DNA of 64,000 bases from Amycolatopsis sp. DSM 110486 (GTDB taxonomy: Bacteria > Actinomycetota > Actinomycetes > Mycobacteriales > Pseudonocardiaceae): NCBI RefSeq assembly GCF_019468465.1, contig NZ_CP080519.1:2743001-2807000 (forward strand). The letters are read 5' to 3'. Below the pieces are notes generated by a model, which saw nothing but the letters and a program-made list of their open reading frames with translations, was not told the origin of the DNA and did not search any database. The translations under genes were made by a program, and so were the position numbers. The stretch's first letter is position 1; every line of letters begins with the position of its first letter. Positions 17,994 through 26,307 of this stretch are shown here, piece by piece.

Positions 17994-18761
17994 GTGCCGG
18001 AGGAGTTCTCCCTGAGCTGGACCGAAGTCGACGTCGCCGTCCGCCGCAGTGGCCTGCCGGCTTCGTGGCACCCCTTTGAAATCCGCAGCCCTGGGCTGAC
18101 TCTGGATGAGCACAAGCGGCTGTCGGATGAGGCATGGGCTTCGCTGCGTTCGCGGGGGTTGGCTCATGCGGACAAGCTGGACCATGACGTTCTGACTACC
18201 TTGCAGGCTTGGACGCGGCCTGAGGTGCTGATCATCGTCCGCGCCGCCGAGTTGCCTTCCGGGACGGTGCTGTACCGGGCCTGCATCGGCGAGGGGCTGG
18301 GGGTGTTTTCGTCGTCCGAGCCCGACGGGATCCGGTTCCAGCAGACGCGACCGGATCGGCTGGTGGAGACGGTGTTGAGCATGTTCCCGACCTATCCGCC
18401 ACTGCCGGTTGCTCCGGTGTCTCTTACGCAGGCTCCGGCTCGGCATTCTTCAGATTCGGATGCTTCGGACTTTTCAGACCGGGATTTCACCTCGGCTCCG
18501 TCTCGCCGCGATCGGGACGCTCTGGGCTCTTACTCCCAGTGGCCCCTGCACCGGCATGGCACGGTGGAACTGTCCCTGCGCCCCCGCCACGGCACCCTCC
18601 GCCCCGTCTCGACGGCCACGTTCGTCGATACGGATGGCGGCCGGTACGTCACGTTCTCCGAGCCGCTCCGCGATGGGGGCTTCCGGCTGCGGTTCGTGCC
18701 ATCTGACGGGTCTCACCTGCGAAGGTGGCTTTTTGAGACCATCGAAGAAGGGCTCCGGTAG
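17994..18761 (+). CDS. EspG-family ESX secretion-associated chaperone
   Basis: 255 residues from the GTG at 17994. The start PEEFSLSWTEVDVAVRRSGL and the later PFEIRSPGLTLDEHKRL are the standard opening of Pseudonocardiaceae EspG proteins. EspG chaperones bind PE/PPE-like heterodimers in the cytosol and deliver them to type VII secretion systems. A variable Ser/Asp-rich insert occupies about residues 155-185. The gene heads a block of DUF3558 lipoproteins and two secreted-substrate-like proteins, which fits the role. No ESX core ATPase or membrane gene lies in the window. Confidence 0.85.
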   Translation: MPEEFSLSWTEVDVAVRRSGLPASWHPFEIRSPGLTLDEHKRLSDEAWASLRSRGLAHADKLDHDVLTTLQAWTRPEVLIIVRAAELPSGTVLYRACIGEGLGVFSSSEPDGIRFQQTRPDRLVETVLSMFPTYPPLPVAPVSLTQAPARHSSDSDASDFSDRDFTSAPSRRDRDALGSYSQWPLHRHGTVELSLRPRHGTLRPVSTATFVDTDGGRYVTFSEPLRDGGFRLRFVPSDGSHLRRWLFETIEEGLR

Positions 18762-18800
18762 GTCGCCTGCGATGTCGTGCGCTACCCGTAGTGTTCACCG

Positions 18801-19436
18801 GTGACCGGACCGATCCGTGGCTTCGTGACCTTCGTCGGCCTCGCCGCACTCGCCTGGGCACTGACCGCCTGCGACGGCTCAGTGGGAGGTAACCCCACTC
18901 CGGTAAGCCCATCCGGGTCCGCACCGAGCAGTGCACCCAGCTCGCAATCGGACACCCCCCTGGCCGGGATGAGCCCGTGCAAGACGCTGGACCAGGCACT
19001 CGCAGGGCAGGGATATTCACCCTCGACCCCGTCGATCGCCGATCCGGAACACGCTTGCGACACCGACAAGCCAGCACAAGACTATCTCGGCCTGGTTCTG
19101 CAGGACGGACAGAGCTACGACGCGAACCTCTCGAATCGGTCAAAGGCTCAAACCGGCGACGTTCGCGATCGACGGGCAATCCTCGAACTGGAGCCGACCG
19201 GACAAGAGGGCCTCTGCGCGGTCAGTATCGAAGTCAAGCCGAAGTCGCGTGCTCTCGTCTCCGCTTCGCTCGCCCCCGGAACCACCGACGCGGCTTGCGC
19301 CAGGGCCAGGGCTGTCGCCGAAGCGATCGAACTCCTCCCCCCCAAACGAGCTGACGGCCCAAACATCCATCCTGACGATCCGGCTGCTCGAACGCACTCG
19401 GCAGCAGGCCCGCGCCCAATGATCAGCTACTCGTAG
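18801..19436 (+). CDS. DUF3558 lipoprotein, copy 1 (extended C-terminus)
   Basis: 211 residues. The lipoprotein signal MTGPIRGFVTFVGLAALAWALTAC (positions 1-24) ends at a lipobox cysteine. The mature part has PCKTLDQALAGQG, SIADPEHACDT and GLCAVSIEVKPKSRA, shared with copies 2 and 3. Copies 2 and 3 stop at ELLLPKN plus one residue; here a one-base loss near 19345 pushes the equivalent TGA (19352-19354) out of frame and adds about 33 unrelated residues. DUF3558 proteins are surface lipoproteins that accompany ESX-type genes. The TAGTGT -10 box 6 bases before the GTG indicates a leaderless mRNA. Confidence 0.82.
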   Translation: MTGPIRGFVTFVGLAALAWALTACDGSVGGNPTPVSPSGSAPSSAPSSQSDTPLAGMSPCKTLDQALAGQGYSPSTPSIADPEHACDTDKPAQDYLGLVLQDGQSYDANLSNRSKAQTGDVRDRRAILELEPTGQEGLCAVSIEVKPKSRALVSASLAPGTTDAACARARAVAEAIELLPPKRADGPNIHPDDPAARTHSAAGPRPMISYS

Positions 19437-19446
19437 TGTTCACCAG

Positions 19447-19628
19447 ATGACCGGACCCAGCTCGAGACCAATCACCAGGCCGGCACCTGCGCCGTCAGCA
19501 TTGAAGTCAAACCGAAATCCCGGGCAGTCGTGTTCGGAGCACTCACCTCGACCGACACTGACCAGGCGTGCATTCAAACGCGGAAGATCGCAGAGTCCGT
19601 GGCGCTCCTGCTCCCCAGCGAGGCGTGA
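19447..19628 (+). pseudogene. Decayed DUF3558 copy (internal deletion)
   Basis: The promoter (TAGTGT at 19434-19439) and start (ATGACCGGACCC) match the intact copies. After about 14 bases the sequence jumps to the C-terminal third: read from 19461, it gives AGTCAVSIEVKPKSRAVVF and ends ALLLPSEA. The join is out of frame (offset 2), so no functional protein is possible. About 350 bases equivalent to the central region are missing. Confidence 0.85.
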
Positions 19629-19784
19629 ACGATCAAAGCGTCGCGTCGACACCCACCACCCGCAGACGCCGGGCACGAGTGCCGGCTGCGTCGTACATAC
19701 GGAGGCCGTCCCTACCGCATCACCCGCACCGACGCCAGGCCGCGGGCTCGCGTCCAACGATCACCCGCCCGTAGTGTTCACGCC

Positions 19785-20336
19785 GTGACCGGACCCACCC
19801 GTGGCCTCGTGGCTCTCGCCTGTCTCGGAACTCTGACACTCTCGCTCACCGCATGCGACGGCTCCTCCGTGGGCGGTACACCGGCACCGGCCTCGTCGTC
19901 AGCGCCGGTGCCGAGCAGTTCAGGAGCTTCGGACACTCCGTTGGCCGGACTCAGCACCTGCAAGACTCTCGACCAAGCGGTCGCCGGTCAGGGCTTCTCT
20001 GCCGCTCAAGCGTCGATCGCCGATCCAGAGCACGCATGCGACACGCAGCAAGAAGGGGCCGGCGTTTTCAGCCTGGGTCTACAGGACGGGGAGGCCTATG
20101 ACACGAGCATCGCCAACCCCGCGAAAGCCACTTCCGGCAGCGTCCGCGCTCGACGAGCGATCCTCGAACGAGAGCCCACCCAGCAAACCGGCGTCTGCGC
20201 GGTCTCTATCGAGGTCAAGCCGAAATCACGAGCAACGATCGCTGTATCGTTCTCTCGGGGGACCACCGACGAAGCATGTACCAAGGCCAGGACCCTGGCC
20301 TCAGCGGTCGAACTGCTCCTGCCCAAGAACAGCTGA
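19785..20336 (+). CDS. DUF3558 lipoprotein, copy 2
   Basis: 183 residues, the most divergent of the three intact copies. The signal has a lipobox LTAC, then a Ser/Pro/Ala linker. The mature domain keeps TCKTLDQAVAGQGF, SIADPEHACDT, GVCAVSIEVKPKSRA and the terminal VELLLPKNS. Conserved cysteine pairs suggest disulfides outside the membrane. A leaderless GTG lies 7 bases after TAGTGT. Tandem duplication of the whole promoter-plus-gene unit explains the array. Confidence 0.87.
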   Translation: MTGPTRGLVALACLGTLTLSLTACDGSSVGGTPAPASSSAPVPSSSGASDTPLAGLSTCKTLDQAVAGQGFSAAQASIADPEHACDTQQEGAGVFSLGLQDGEAYDTSIANPAKATSGSVRARRAILEREPTQQTGVCAVSIEVKPKSRATIAVSFSRGTTDEACTKARTLASAVELLLPKNS

Positions 20337-20424
20337 CGATCCAGACTTCCACCCCGAACACCACCACAACTGTGTTCGGCAACAGGCTCGCGTCCGACGA
20401 TCACCTACCCGTAGTGTTCACCGG

Positions 20425-20976
20425 GTGACCGGACCGATCCGTGGCTTCGTGACCTTCGTCGGCCTCGCCACTCTCGCCTGCGCCCTGACCGCCTGCGACG
20501 GCCCAGTGGGCGGCAACCCCACCCCAGTGAGCCCGTCAGGGTCCGCCTCGAGCAGTGCGCCGAGCACGCAGTCGGACACCCCGCTGGCGGGGATGAGCCC
20601 GTGCAAGACGCTCGACCAGGCCCTCGCCGGGCAGGGCTATCCGGCCTCCACGCCGTCGATCGCCGATCCGGAACATGGCTGCAGCACGGACAAGACCCAG
20701 GACAATCTCGGCCTGGTCTTGCAGGACGGGCAGAGCTACGACACGAACCTCTCGAACCCCTCGATGGCCCAACCCGGCCATGTCCGCACACGACGGGCAA
20801 TCCTCGAACTGGAACCGACTCGTCAGGCCGGCCTCTGCGCCGTCAGGATCGAGGTCAAACCGAATTCTCGCGCCTTGGTCTCCGCGGCACTCACCAGCGG
20901 CAACACCGACGAAGCGTGCACAAGAGCCAGGAACGTTGCCGAAGCAGTCGAGCTTCTCCTGCCGAAGAACACGTGA
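20425..20976 (+). CDS. DUF3558 lipoprotein, copy 3
   Basis: 183 residues, close to copy 1 (same PIRGFVTFVGLA signal and same GNPTPVSPSGSA linker), so copies 1 and 3 are the most recent duplicates. Lipobox LTAC. The mature region has PCKTLDQALAGQGYPAS, DPEHGCSTDK, GLCAVRIEVKPNSRA and ends ELLLPKNT. The GTG start stands 7 bases after the TAGTGT -10 box. It is followed about 100 bases later by the operon of ESX-substrate-like proteins. Confidence 0.87.
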   Translation: MTGPIRGFVTFVGLATLACALTACDGPVGGNPTPVSPSGSASSSAPSTQSDTPLAGMSPCKTLDQALAGQGYPASTPSIADPEHGCSTDKTQDNLGLVLQDGQSYDTNLSNPSMAQPGHVRTRRAILELEPTRQAGLCAVRIEVKPNSRALVSAALTSGNTDEACTRARNVAEAVELLLPKNT

Positions 20977-21004
20977 TGAAGGGTGCGCGGTTGTTCCGAA
21001 CTCG

Positions 21005-21033
21005 CTGACAGCTCGCGGTGATCGATCTAGAGT
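21005..21033 (+). promoter_or_regulatory. Promoter of the ESX-substrate pair
   Basis: CTGACA (21005-21010) and TAGAGT (21028-21033) are separated by exactly 17 bases, an optimal SigA-type promoter. It lies 43 bases before the ATG of the first substrate-like gene, with AGGAG in the leader. Confidence 0.55.
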
Positions 21034-21076
21034 GGGCGGGGGAGCACGTAGCGTAGGCAGGAGAGTGGTACAAGCG

Positions 21077-21553
21077 ATGACGGGTGCATCCGACTTCGGC
21101 GGTCACCTCCCCGCCTCGACCAATTCCGGGCAGGACAACGTTCCGGATCTGTTGGTAAACCCTCTCGACACCGAGGGCGTACACCGCCTCAACGAAAGTG
21201 CCCAGAAGTTCACCGCACTCGCCAAAGGGGGCGGCTTCGCAGTCAACGAGGCCGGATTTCAGGCTTATAACAAGGTGTGCGATGACTTCCTTCACGGTTA
21301 CACGGACATACAGCAAAACTTCTATCAGCTCTTGTCACGTGCCAAAATGGGTTCGAGCGACTACTCACACCAAGTCGCCGACTTCAACGTCAAGGTTGCA
21401 GGCGGTGACCCACAATCCTTGATCCCTAACCTTGAGCTGCTCAGGGAAAGCATCAAGCAAGTCCAGCAGGCTCTGCAGATCGCACGTGACAACTACCGCG
21501 AAGCCGACAGCGCCCACGCCCAGACATTCCGCAGCACCGGTGAGGCCAGCTGA
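21077..21553 (+). CDS. ESX/WXG-like small secreted protein
   Basis: 158 residues, mostly helical and without a signal peptide. The first about 45 residues are Asp/Asn/Pro-rich; the remainder forms two long helices (HRLNESAQKFTALAKGG and SIKQVQQALQIARDNYREAD). This shape and its position one base overlapping the PPE-like gene (TGATG) suggest the small partner of a type VII secretion pair; no textbook WxG motif is visible. The region 21000-21560 is noticeably less GC-rich than its surroundings. Function inferred from context. Confidence 0.65.
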   Translation: MTGASDFGGHLPASTNSGQDNVPDLLVNPLDTEGVHRLNESAQKFTALAKGGGFAVNEAGFQAYNKVCDDFLHGYTDIQQNFYQLLSRAKMGSSDYSHQVADFNVKVAGGDPQSLIPNLELLRESIKQVQQALQIARDNYREADSAHAQTFRSTGEAS

Positions 21554-23016
21554 TGAGCGAACGCGCCCAACCCCGCGAGTACGAAGCCGACTACTACAGC
21601 CAAACTCACGCGGACCTGTCAAAAAAGGCAGCGCCCGGGCGTTTCGGCGCCGAGGATCAGCAAAACATCCGCGACTCGGTCGATCAGCGCACGGGCCAGG
21701 CGGCGTCGAACTACTCGGTCACCCAGGGTGATCAGCTGCTGCAAGGCCAAGCGACCCGCGGCGACGCCCCCGCCCCCAACGCGAACTACGCGGCGCACGA
21801 TCACCAGCAGCTGTACGACATGGTGCACACGAACATGGACCCCGGCGAACTCGACGCCCGCGGGCGAGTCGCCAACGACCTCGGCAACTGGCTAGCCGCC
21901 GTGTCCAACTCGATCAACGACGCGGCCAACAGCAGCCAGATCGAGTGGCAGGGCTCGGGCGCGTCGCAGGCGCACAACTTCTTCCAGAACACCGCGACCT
22001 ACGCTTCGAACACCGCGAGCGCCGCGCAGCTGAGCTCCAACCGCTACTCGCAGCAGGCCGCCGCGGCTGGGCACGCGCAGACGAACATGCCGGAGCCCGT
22101 CAAGTTCGACCAGCAGGCCGAGATGCAAAAGGCGACGCAGCAGTTGAGCGTCGCGGATCCCGCGGCCGCCGCGCAGACGATGAACGCCATCGCCGCCAAG
22201 CAGAAGCAGGCGGACGCCGCGCATCAGCAGGCCGTGCAGGTGATGCAGGGGCTGGACAACACGTACCACGAGACGTCCACGACCCAGCCCCAGTTCACGG
22301 CGCCGCCGCCGATCGGGGGTGGGGACGACAGCACCCACGCCAGCAGCGCCCAGCCCGGTGTCGGCCTCGGAGGGCACGCGGGTGCGTTGAGCAGTGGAGC
22401 CGGCAGCTTCGGGTCGCCCGGTGGAGGTGCGCCGGGAGGCGGCGGCCCCGGTGGCGGGGCGGCGGGCTTCAACGGCAACGCGTTCACTCCCGGCGCGGGC
22501 TCCAGCACCGGTGCCGGGTCCTTCGGTGGGCCTGGCGGCACTGGTGGCACTGGCTTCCGCCCGCCTGCGGGCGGCGGTGGCTTCGGGCGGCTGTCCCCGG
22601 ACGCGTTGGCGTTCGGCGGGGGTGGGCCGGGCGGCGCCGGTGGCGCCGGCGACGAGACCCTGCGCGGCGGGCGGGCCGGCGGCGGAACCGGGCGATCCGG
22701 CGGCGGGTTCGCCGGCAGCCGCGTCTCCGGCGGTGGCGCGGCCGGCAAGGGCGCGGCGGGCGAAGGCGCCGAGTCCGGCAAGGGCGCAGGCGAGCGGCTC
22801 GAGCGTGGGGCGACCGCGGCGGCCAACGCGGGCAAAGCCGGGAAGGCCGGCGCAGGCGGAGCGGCCGGCGCCGCTGGGGCCGGCAAGAAGAAGGAAGACG
22901 ACAAGGAGCACAAGAACAAGCTCCCCAACCAGGAAGACCCCGACGAGGTGTTCGAGGTTCGCCCCGAGCGCGGACCCGATGGGGAGAAGATCACACCGCC
23001 GGTCATCGGTGGGTGA
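21553..23016 (+). CDS. PPE-like ESX substrate with glycine-rich tail
   Basis: 487 residues. The N-terminal about 240 residues are helical, with IEWQGSGASQAHNFF near residue 128 resembling the W-x-G turn of PPE/WXG proteins. Residues about 250-420 are Gly/Ala-rich low complexity (for example GGGAPGGGGPGGGAAGF), followed by a basic stretch (AGKKKEDDKEHKNK) and a conserved-looking acidic end. The domain order matches PPE-domain proteins of Pseudonocardiaceae. It is co-transcribed with the preceding gene and likely carried by EspG to an ESX system. It is followed by a strong terminator. Confidence 0.75.
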   Translation: MSERAQPREYEADYYSQTHADLSKKAAPGRFGAEDQQNIRDSVDQRTGQAASNYSVTQGDQLLQGQATRGDAPAPNANYAAHDHQQLYDMVHTNMDPGELDARGRVANDLGNWLAAVSNSINDAANSSQIEWQGSGASQAHNFFQNTATYASNTASAAQLSSNRYSQQAAAAGHAQTNMPEPVKFDQQAEMQKATQQLSVADPAAAAQTMNAIAAKQKQADAAHQQAVQVMQGLDNTYHETSTTQPQFTAPPPIGGGDDSTHASSAQPGVGLGGHAGALSSGAGSFGSPGGGAPGGGGPGGGAAGFNGNAFTPGAGSSTGAGSFGGPGGTGGTGFRPPAGGGGFGRLSPDALAFGGGGPGGAGGAGDETLRGGRAGGGTGRSGGGFAGSRVSGGGAAGKGAAGEGAESGKGAGERLERGATAAANAGKAGKAGAGGAAGAAGAGKKKEDDKEHKNKLPNQEDPDEVFEVRPERGPDGEKITPPVIGG

Positions 23017-23032
23017 GTAGAGGCTGACGGAG

Positions 23033-23068
23033 CGCGGCGCCACCTGAGGGTGGCGCCGCGTTGTGTTT
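23033..23068 (+). terminator. Strong intrinsic terminator
   Basis: CGCGGCGCCACC (23033-23044) pairs perfectly with GGTGGCGCCGCG (23049-23060) around TGAG, followed by TTGTGTTT. It ends the ESX-substrate operon. Confidence 0.88.
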
Positions 23069-23076
23069 CAGACAGT

Positions 23077-23163
23077 GTCGACGCCGGTGCGGCCGGGCGT
23101 GCACGGTCGACGCCGGTGCGGCCGCGAGTGAACGGTCGACGCGGGTGCGGCCGCGAGTGAACG
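23077..23163. repeat. Three tandem 29-bp repeats
   Basis: Units at 23077-23105, 23106-23134 and 23135-23163 each begin GTCGACGCCGGTGCGGCC or with one change (GCGGGTG in unit 3). Units 2 and 3 share GCGAGTGAACG at the end; unit 1 has GGCGTGCACG. They lie in the non-coding gap of about 390 bases between the terminator and PhzF. The rest of that gap (23164-23396) shows no gene. Confidence 0.85.
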
Positions 23164-23408
23164 TCGTGCGTCACACGAGTCCCGAGTGCACTGAGGCCCC
23201 GAAACGGCGCCTCACCAACGCGCGAGAGCCGAGTCCCGGAGTCACGATGACGCCGGCACAACCGCAGCAACCAGCGCTGCGAAGGCGAGCCCACCGCGAA
23301 GAAGCCCCGCGAGGCAAGAAGAGAACACCCAGGTCGACAAAGCGACACCACAAAATCCAGGGTAAAACCCTGACACCCCCACCCACCCCACCCCGGTACC
23401 GTCAAACC

Positions 23409-24206
23409 ATGCGGTTCTACGTGGTCGATGCGTTCACCGGGGAGGCGTTCGCCGGGAACCCGGCCGGCGTGGTGGTCCTGGAGAGGGACGTGGACGCGGC
23501 CTGGATGCAGCAGGTCGCCGGCGAGATGAAGCACTCCGAGACAGCCTTCGTCCGGAAGAACGGCACCACGACGAGCCTTCGGTGGTTCACGCCGGCCACC
23601 GAGGTGGACTTGTGCGGTCACGCGACCATCGCGGCGACCCAGGTCCTCGGCGGAACCCAGACCTACGAGACCCGCAGCGGCATCCTCCGATGCACCAAGC
23701 ACGAAGACGGCTGGATCGAGATGGACTTCCCCGTCGACGAGCCGCGGGAGACGCAAGAGGACGTCAGCCGCATCCTCGCCGACGAAGACGTGAAGCCGCT
23801 GTACGTCGGCCGCAGCAGGGAGAACCTGTTCGTCGAGCTCGAGACGCCGGAGCAGGTCGCCCGAGCCACACCGGACCTCACGGAGCTCAAGAGCACCTGG
23901 ACCGGACGCATGATCATCACCGCGAGCGGCGACCCCGGCGAACCCAGCGAGACCGACGAAACCGGCGACAACACAGACTTCGTCAGCCGGTTCTTCGGCC
24001 CCGGCGTCGGTGTCGACGAAGACCCCGTCACCGGATCCGCCCACTGCGCCCTGGCGCCCTACTGGGCCAGGAAGCTGGGCAGAAAAGACCTGACCGGCAA
24101 GCAGATCTCCCAGCGTGGCGGGATCGTGAAAACCGAACTCGACAACGACCGCGTCCGCATCAGTGGGCGGGCGGTCACCGTGGTGAGTGGGGAGCTGCAC
24201 GTCTGA
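23409..24206 (+). CDS. PhzF-family isomerase/epimerase
   Basis: 265 residues. The PhzF/DAP-epimerase-like fold is shown by FYVVDAFTGEAFAGNPAGVV at the N-terminus, the catalytic glutamate in HSETAFV (E44), TEVDLCGHATIAA near residue 68 and the C-terminal VDEDPVTGSAHC. PhzF enzymes catalyse acid/base isomerisations; most homologues outside phenazine clusters have unknown substrates, and no phenazine genes are here. The ATG lies 6 bases after a TACCGT -10 box, indicating a leaderless mRNA. The stop overlaps the YccF start by one base (TGATG). Confidence 0.88.
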   Translation: MRFYVVDAFTGEAFAGNPAGVVVLERDVDAAWMQQVAGEMKHSETAFVRKNGTTTSLRWFTPATEVDLCGHATIAATQVLGGTQTYETRSGILRCTKHEDGWIEMDFPVDEPRETQEDVSRILADEDVKPLYVGRSRENLFVELETPEQVARATPDLTELKSTWTGRMIITASGDPGEPSETDETGDNTDFVSRFFGPGVGVDEDPVTGSAHCALAPYWARKLGRKDLTGKQISQRGGIVKTELDNDRVRISGRAVTVVSGELHV

Positions 24207-24592
24207 TGCGCCTGCTGCTGAACATCATCTGGCTCGTGCTCTGCGGATTCTGGATGGCCGTGGGCTACGTCCTCGCGGGCATCGTGTGCTGCATCCTGAT
24301 CATCACCATCCCGTTCGGGCTGGCGTCGTTCCGGATCGCGAACTACGCGTTGTGGCCGTTCGGCCGGACGGTGGTCGACCGGCGCGACGCGGGTGTCGGG
24401 TCGGTGCTGGGCAACATCATCTGGTTCATCTTCGCCGGCCTGTGGCTGGCGATCGGCCACGTGGTCACCGGCATCGCGCTGTGCATCACGATCATCGGGA
24501 TCCCGTTGGGGATCGCGAACTTCAAGTTGATCCCCGTGTCGCTGATGCCGCTGGGCAAGGAGATCGTCGACGTCCCTACGGCTCAGGCGTGA
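24206..24592 (+). CDS. YccF-domain inner-membrane protein
   Basis: 128 residues made of two related halves, each with NIIWLVLCGFWMAVGYV- or NIIWFIFAGLWLAIGHV-like helices followed by IPFGLASFRIANYALWPFG or IPLGIANFKLIPVSLMPLG. This is the YccF repeat (DUF307); function unknown. It is coupled to PhzF by a one-base overlap, and its last 17 bases overlap the convergent phosphoesterase gene. From memory, Rv0870c is the same size and family. Confidence 0.85.
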   Translation: MRLLLNIIWLVLCGFWMAVGYVLAGIVCCILIITIPFGLASFRIANYALWPFGRTVVDRRDAGVGSVLGNIIWFIFAGLWLAIGHVVTGIALCITIIGIPLGIANFKLIPVSLMPLGKEIVDVPTAQA

Positions 24593-25370
24593 ACGGCAAG
24601 GGCACCACGAGGCACGGGCCGCCCACGAACAAGCCGCCGTCGATGCCCAGGGCCTTGCCGCCGGCGTACAGGTAAGGCCCCTCGATCTGTGCCGGGTGGA
24701 TGCCCAGCTGGTCGGCGATCACGCTGTGACCGTGGACGATCCGCGAACCGCCCAGGGCTTCCATCAACGCGTCCGCGTTCTCCTCGCCGGCCGGGCCGCG
24801 GAAGGCGTAGCGAGTGGTCATCCGGCGCCAGACGTCCCACCACGCCTCGATGTCGCTGCCGGTCAGGATTTCCCCCACCGACGCGTTGATCGACGTGATG
24901 TCCGAGCCCCAGTCGAGGTACTCCAGCGTGTCCGAATGCATCAGCAGGTGGTCGTCGACCAGCGCCACCAACGGACGCGCCGAAAGCCACTCGATGTGTT
25001 CCGGCGTCAGGCGGTCCTGATCGGACAGCAGGCCGCCGTTGATCTCCCAGCTGCGGGCGAAGCTGCGCGGCCCGAAGTCCGACGGCACCTGGCGGTCGCC
25101 GAAGTGGTACATCCCCAGGAGCAGGATCTCGTGGTTCCCCAGCAGCATCTGCACGGAGCCGCCCGCCTCCGGCGCCTGTTCCTGCAGCGAACGCACGAAG
25201 TCGATCACGCCGACGCCGTCGGGACCGCGGTCCACGAAGTCGCCGAGGAACCACAGCTGGTCTTCGGCGCCGCTCCACTTGCCGTCGCTGTCGACGAGCC
25301 CCTCGGCGCGCAGTGCGTCGGCCAGGGCGTCGCGGTGCCCGTGGACGTCGCCCACCACATACACGCTCAT
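24576..25370 (-). CDS. PPP-type metallophosphoesterase
   Basis: 264 residues with the three phosphoesterase signatures in order: GDVHGH (residues 7-12), GDFVDRGP near 43 and GNHE near 78, plus the metal-binding histidine in IVHGHS near 213. It resembles bacterial Ser/Thr phosphatases and diadenosine tetraphosphatases; the true substrate is not predictable. On the minus strand TATCGT (25382-25377) lies 6 bases before the ATG, so transcription is probably leaderless. Confidence 0.85.
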   Translation of the reverse strand: MSVYVVGDVHGHRDALADALRAEGLVDSDGKWSGAEDQLWFLGDFVDRGPDGVGVIDFVRSLQEQAPEAGGSVQMLLGNHEILLLGMYHFGDRQVPSDFGPRSFARSWEINGGLLSDQDRLTPEHIEWLSARPLVALVDDHLLMHSDTLEYLDWGSDITSINASVGEILTGSDIEAWWDVWRRMTTRYAFRGPAGEENADALMEALGGSRIVHGHSVIADQLGIHPAQIEGPYLYAGGKALGIDGGLFVGGPCLVVPLPFTPEP

Positions 25371-25407
25371 CGTTCGACGATAGGCCCTGCTCCGGCGCGC
25401 ACGCCGG

Positions 25408-26202
25408 TCAGCCTTCGCCGAACGGGTCCAGGGTTCGCCCGATCAGGTCGGCGACCGAGTCGATCACCTTCGTCGGCCGGTACGGATAGCGTTCGGCCGA
25501 CTCCGGAGTGGAAATCCCGGTGAGCACGAGGACCGTCTGCAGCCCCGCTTCGATGCCCGCGTGGATGTCGGTGTCCATGCGGTCGCCGATCATCAGCGTC
25601 GACTCCGAGTGCGCGCCGAGGCGCCGCAACGCCGAGCGCATCATCAGCGGGTTCGGTTTGCCCACAAAGTACGGCGAACGCCCGGTGGCCTTCTCGATCA
25701 GCGCCGCGACGGACCCGGTGGCCGGCAGCGAGCCCTCCATCGTCGGGCCGGTCGCGTCCGGGTTGGTGGCGATGAACTTCGCGCCGCCGTCGATCAGGCG
25801 GATGGCGTTGGTGATGGAACTGAAGCTGTACGTGCGGGTCTCGCCCAGCACCACGTAGTCCGGATCGCGTTCGGTCAGCACGTAACCGACCTCGTGCAAC
25901 GCGGTGGTCAGCCCGGCCTCGCCGATCACGAACGCCGTGCCGCCCGGGCGCTGCGAGTCGAGGAACTGCGCCGTGGCCATCGCGGAGGTCCAGATCGACT
26001 CCTCCGGGATGTCGAGCCCGGTGCGCAGCAGCCGCGCCCGCAGGTCGCGCGGGGTGTAGATGGAGTTGTTCGTGAGCACCAGGAAGCCGATGCCGTTGTC
26101 CCGCAGCTCGCCGAGGAACTCGTCCGCGCGCGGCACGAGGTGCTCCTCGCGAACCAGGACGCCGTCCATGTCGCTCAGGTACGTCCAGCGTCCTTCAGTC
26201 AC
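25408..26202 (-). CDS. HAD-IIA phosphatase (NagD-like)
   Basis: 264 residues from the GTG at 26202, chosen because GAGGA stands 7 bases upstream and the protein then starts just before the catalytic [14 protein letters not shown] motifs: LTNNS near residue 46, lysine in FVGKPNP, and [13 protein letters not shown]. The C2b cap between them ([19 protein letters not shown]) is typical of the NagD/phosphoglycolate/p-nitrophenyl phosphatase group. A cytosolic sugar- or nucleotide-phosphate phosphatase is expected. It is transcribed towards the preceding phosphoesterase, 37 bases away. Confidence 0.87.
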   Translation of the reverse strand: MTEGRWTYLSDMDGVLVREEHLVPRADEFLGELRDNGIGFLVLTNNSIYTPRDLRARLLRTGLDIPEESIWTSAMATAQFLDSQRPGGTAFVIGEAGLTTALHEVGYVLTERDPDYVVLGETRTYSFSSITNAIRLIDGGAKFIATNPDATGPTMEGSLPATGSVAALIEKATGRSPYFVGKPNPLMMRSALRRLGAHSESTLMIGDRMDTDIHAGIEAGLQTVLVLTGISTPESAERYPYRPTKVIDSVADLIGRTLDPFGEG

Positions 26203-26307
26203 CCTCGCCGTCCTCTGTTCTGCGGTACTTGATCGAAACAGGCGCACCGTACCACGGCACCCCGCCACGGTGCGCCCGCAGAGGATTTCCATTGCGGCAC
26301 AACGCAG

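Noticed and set aside
13262..18000. Biosynthetic gene cluster formed by R2lox, HAF protein and acyl-CoA synthetase
   Set aside because: No carrier protein, ketosynthase, NRPS or tailoring set is present, and the genes have separate promoters and opposite strands.
23077..23163. CRISPR array
   Set aside because: The three 29-bp units are directly tandem with no spacers and no cas genes are present.
23409..24206. Phenazine biosynthesis assignment for the PhzF protein
   Set aside because: No other phz genes occur here, and PhzF-fold proteins are widespread with other roles.
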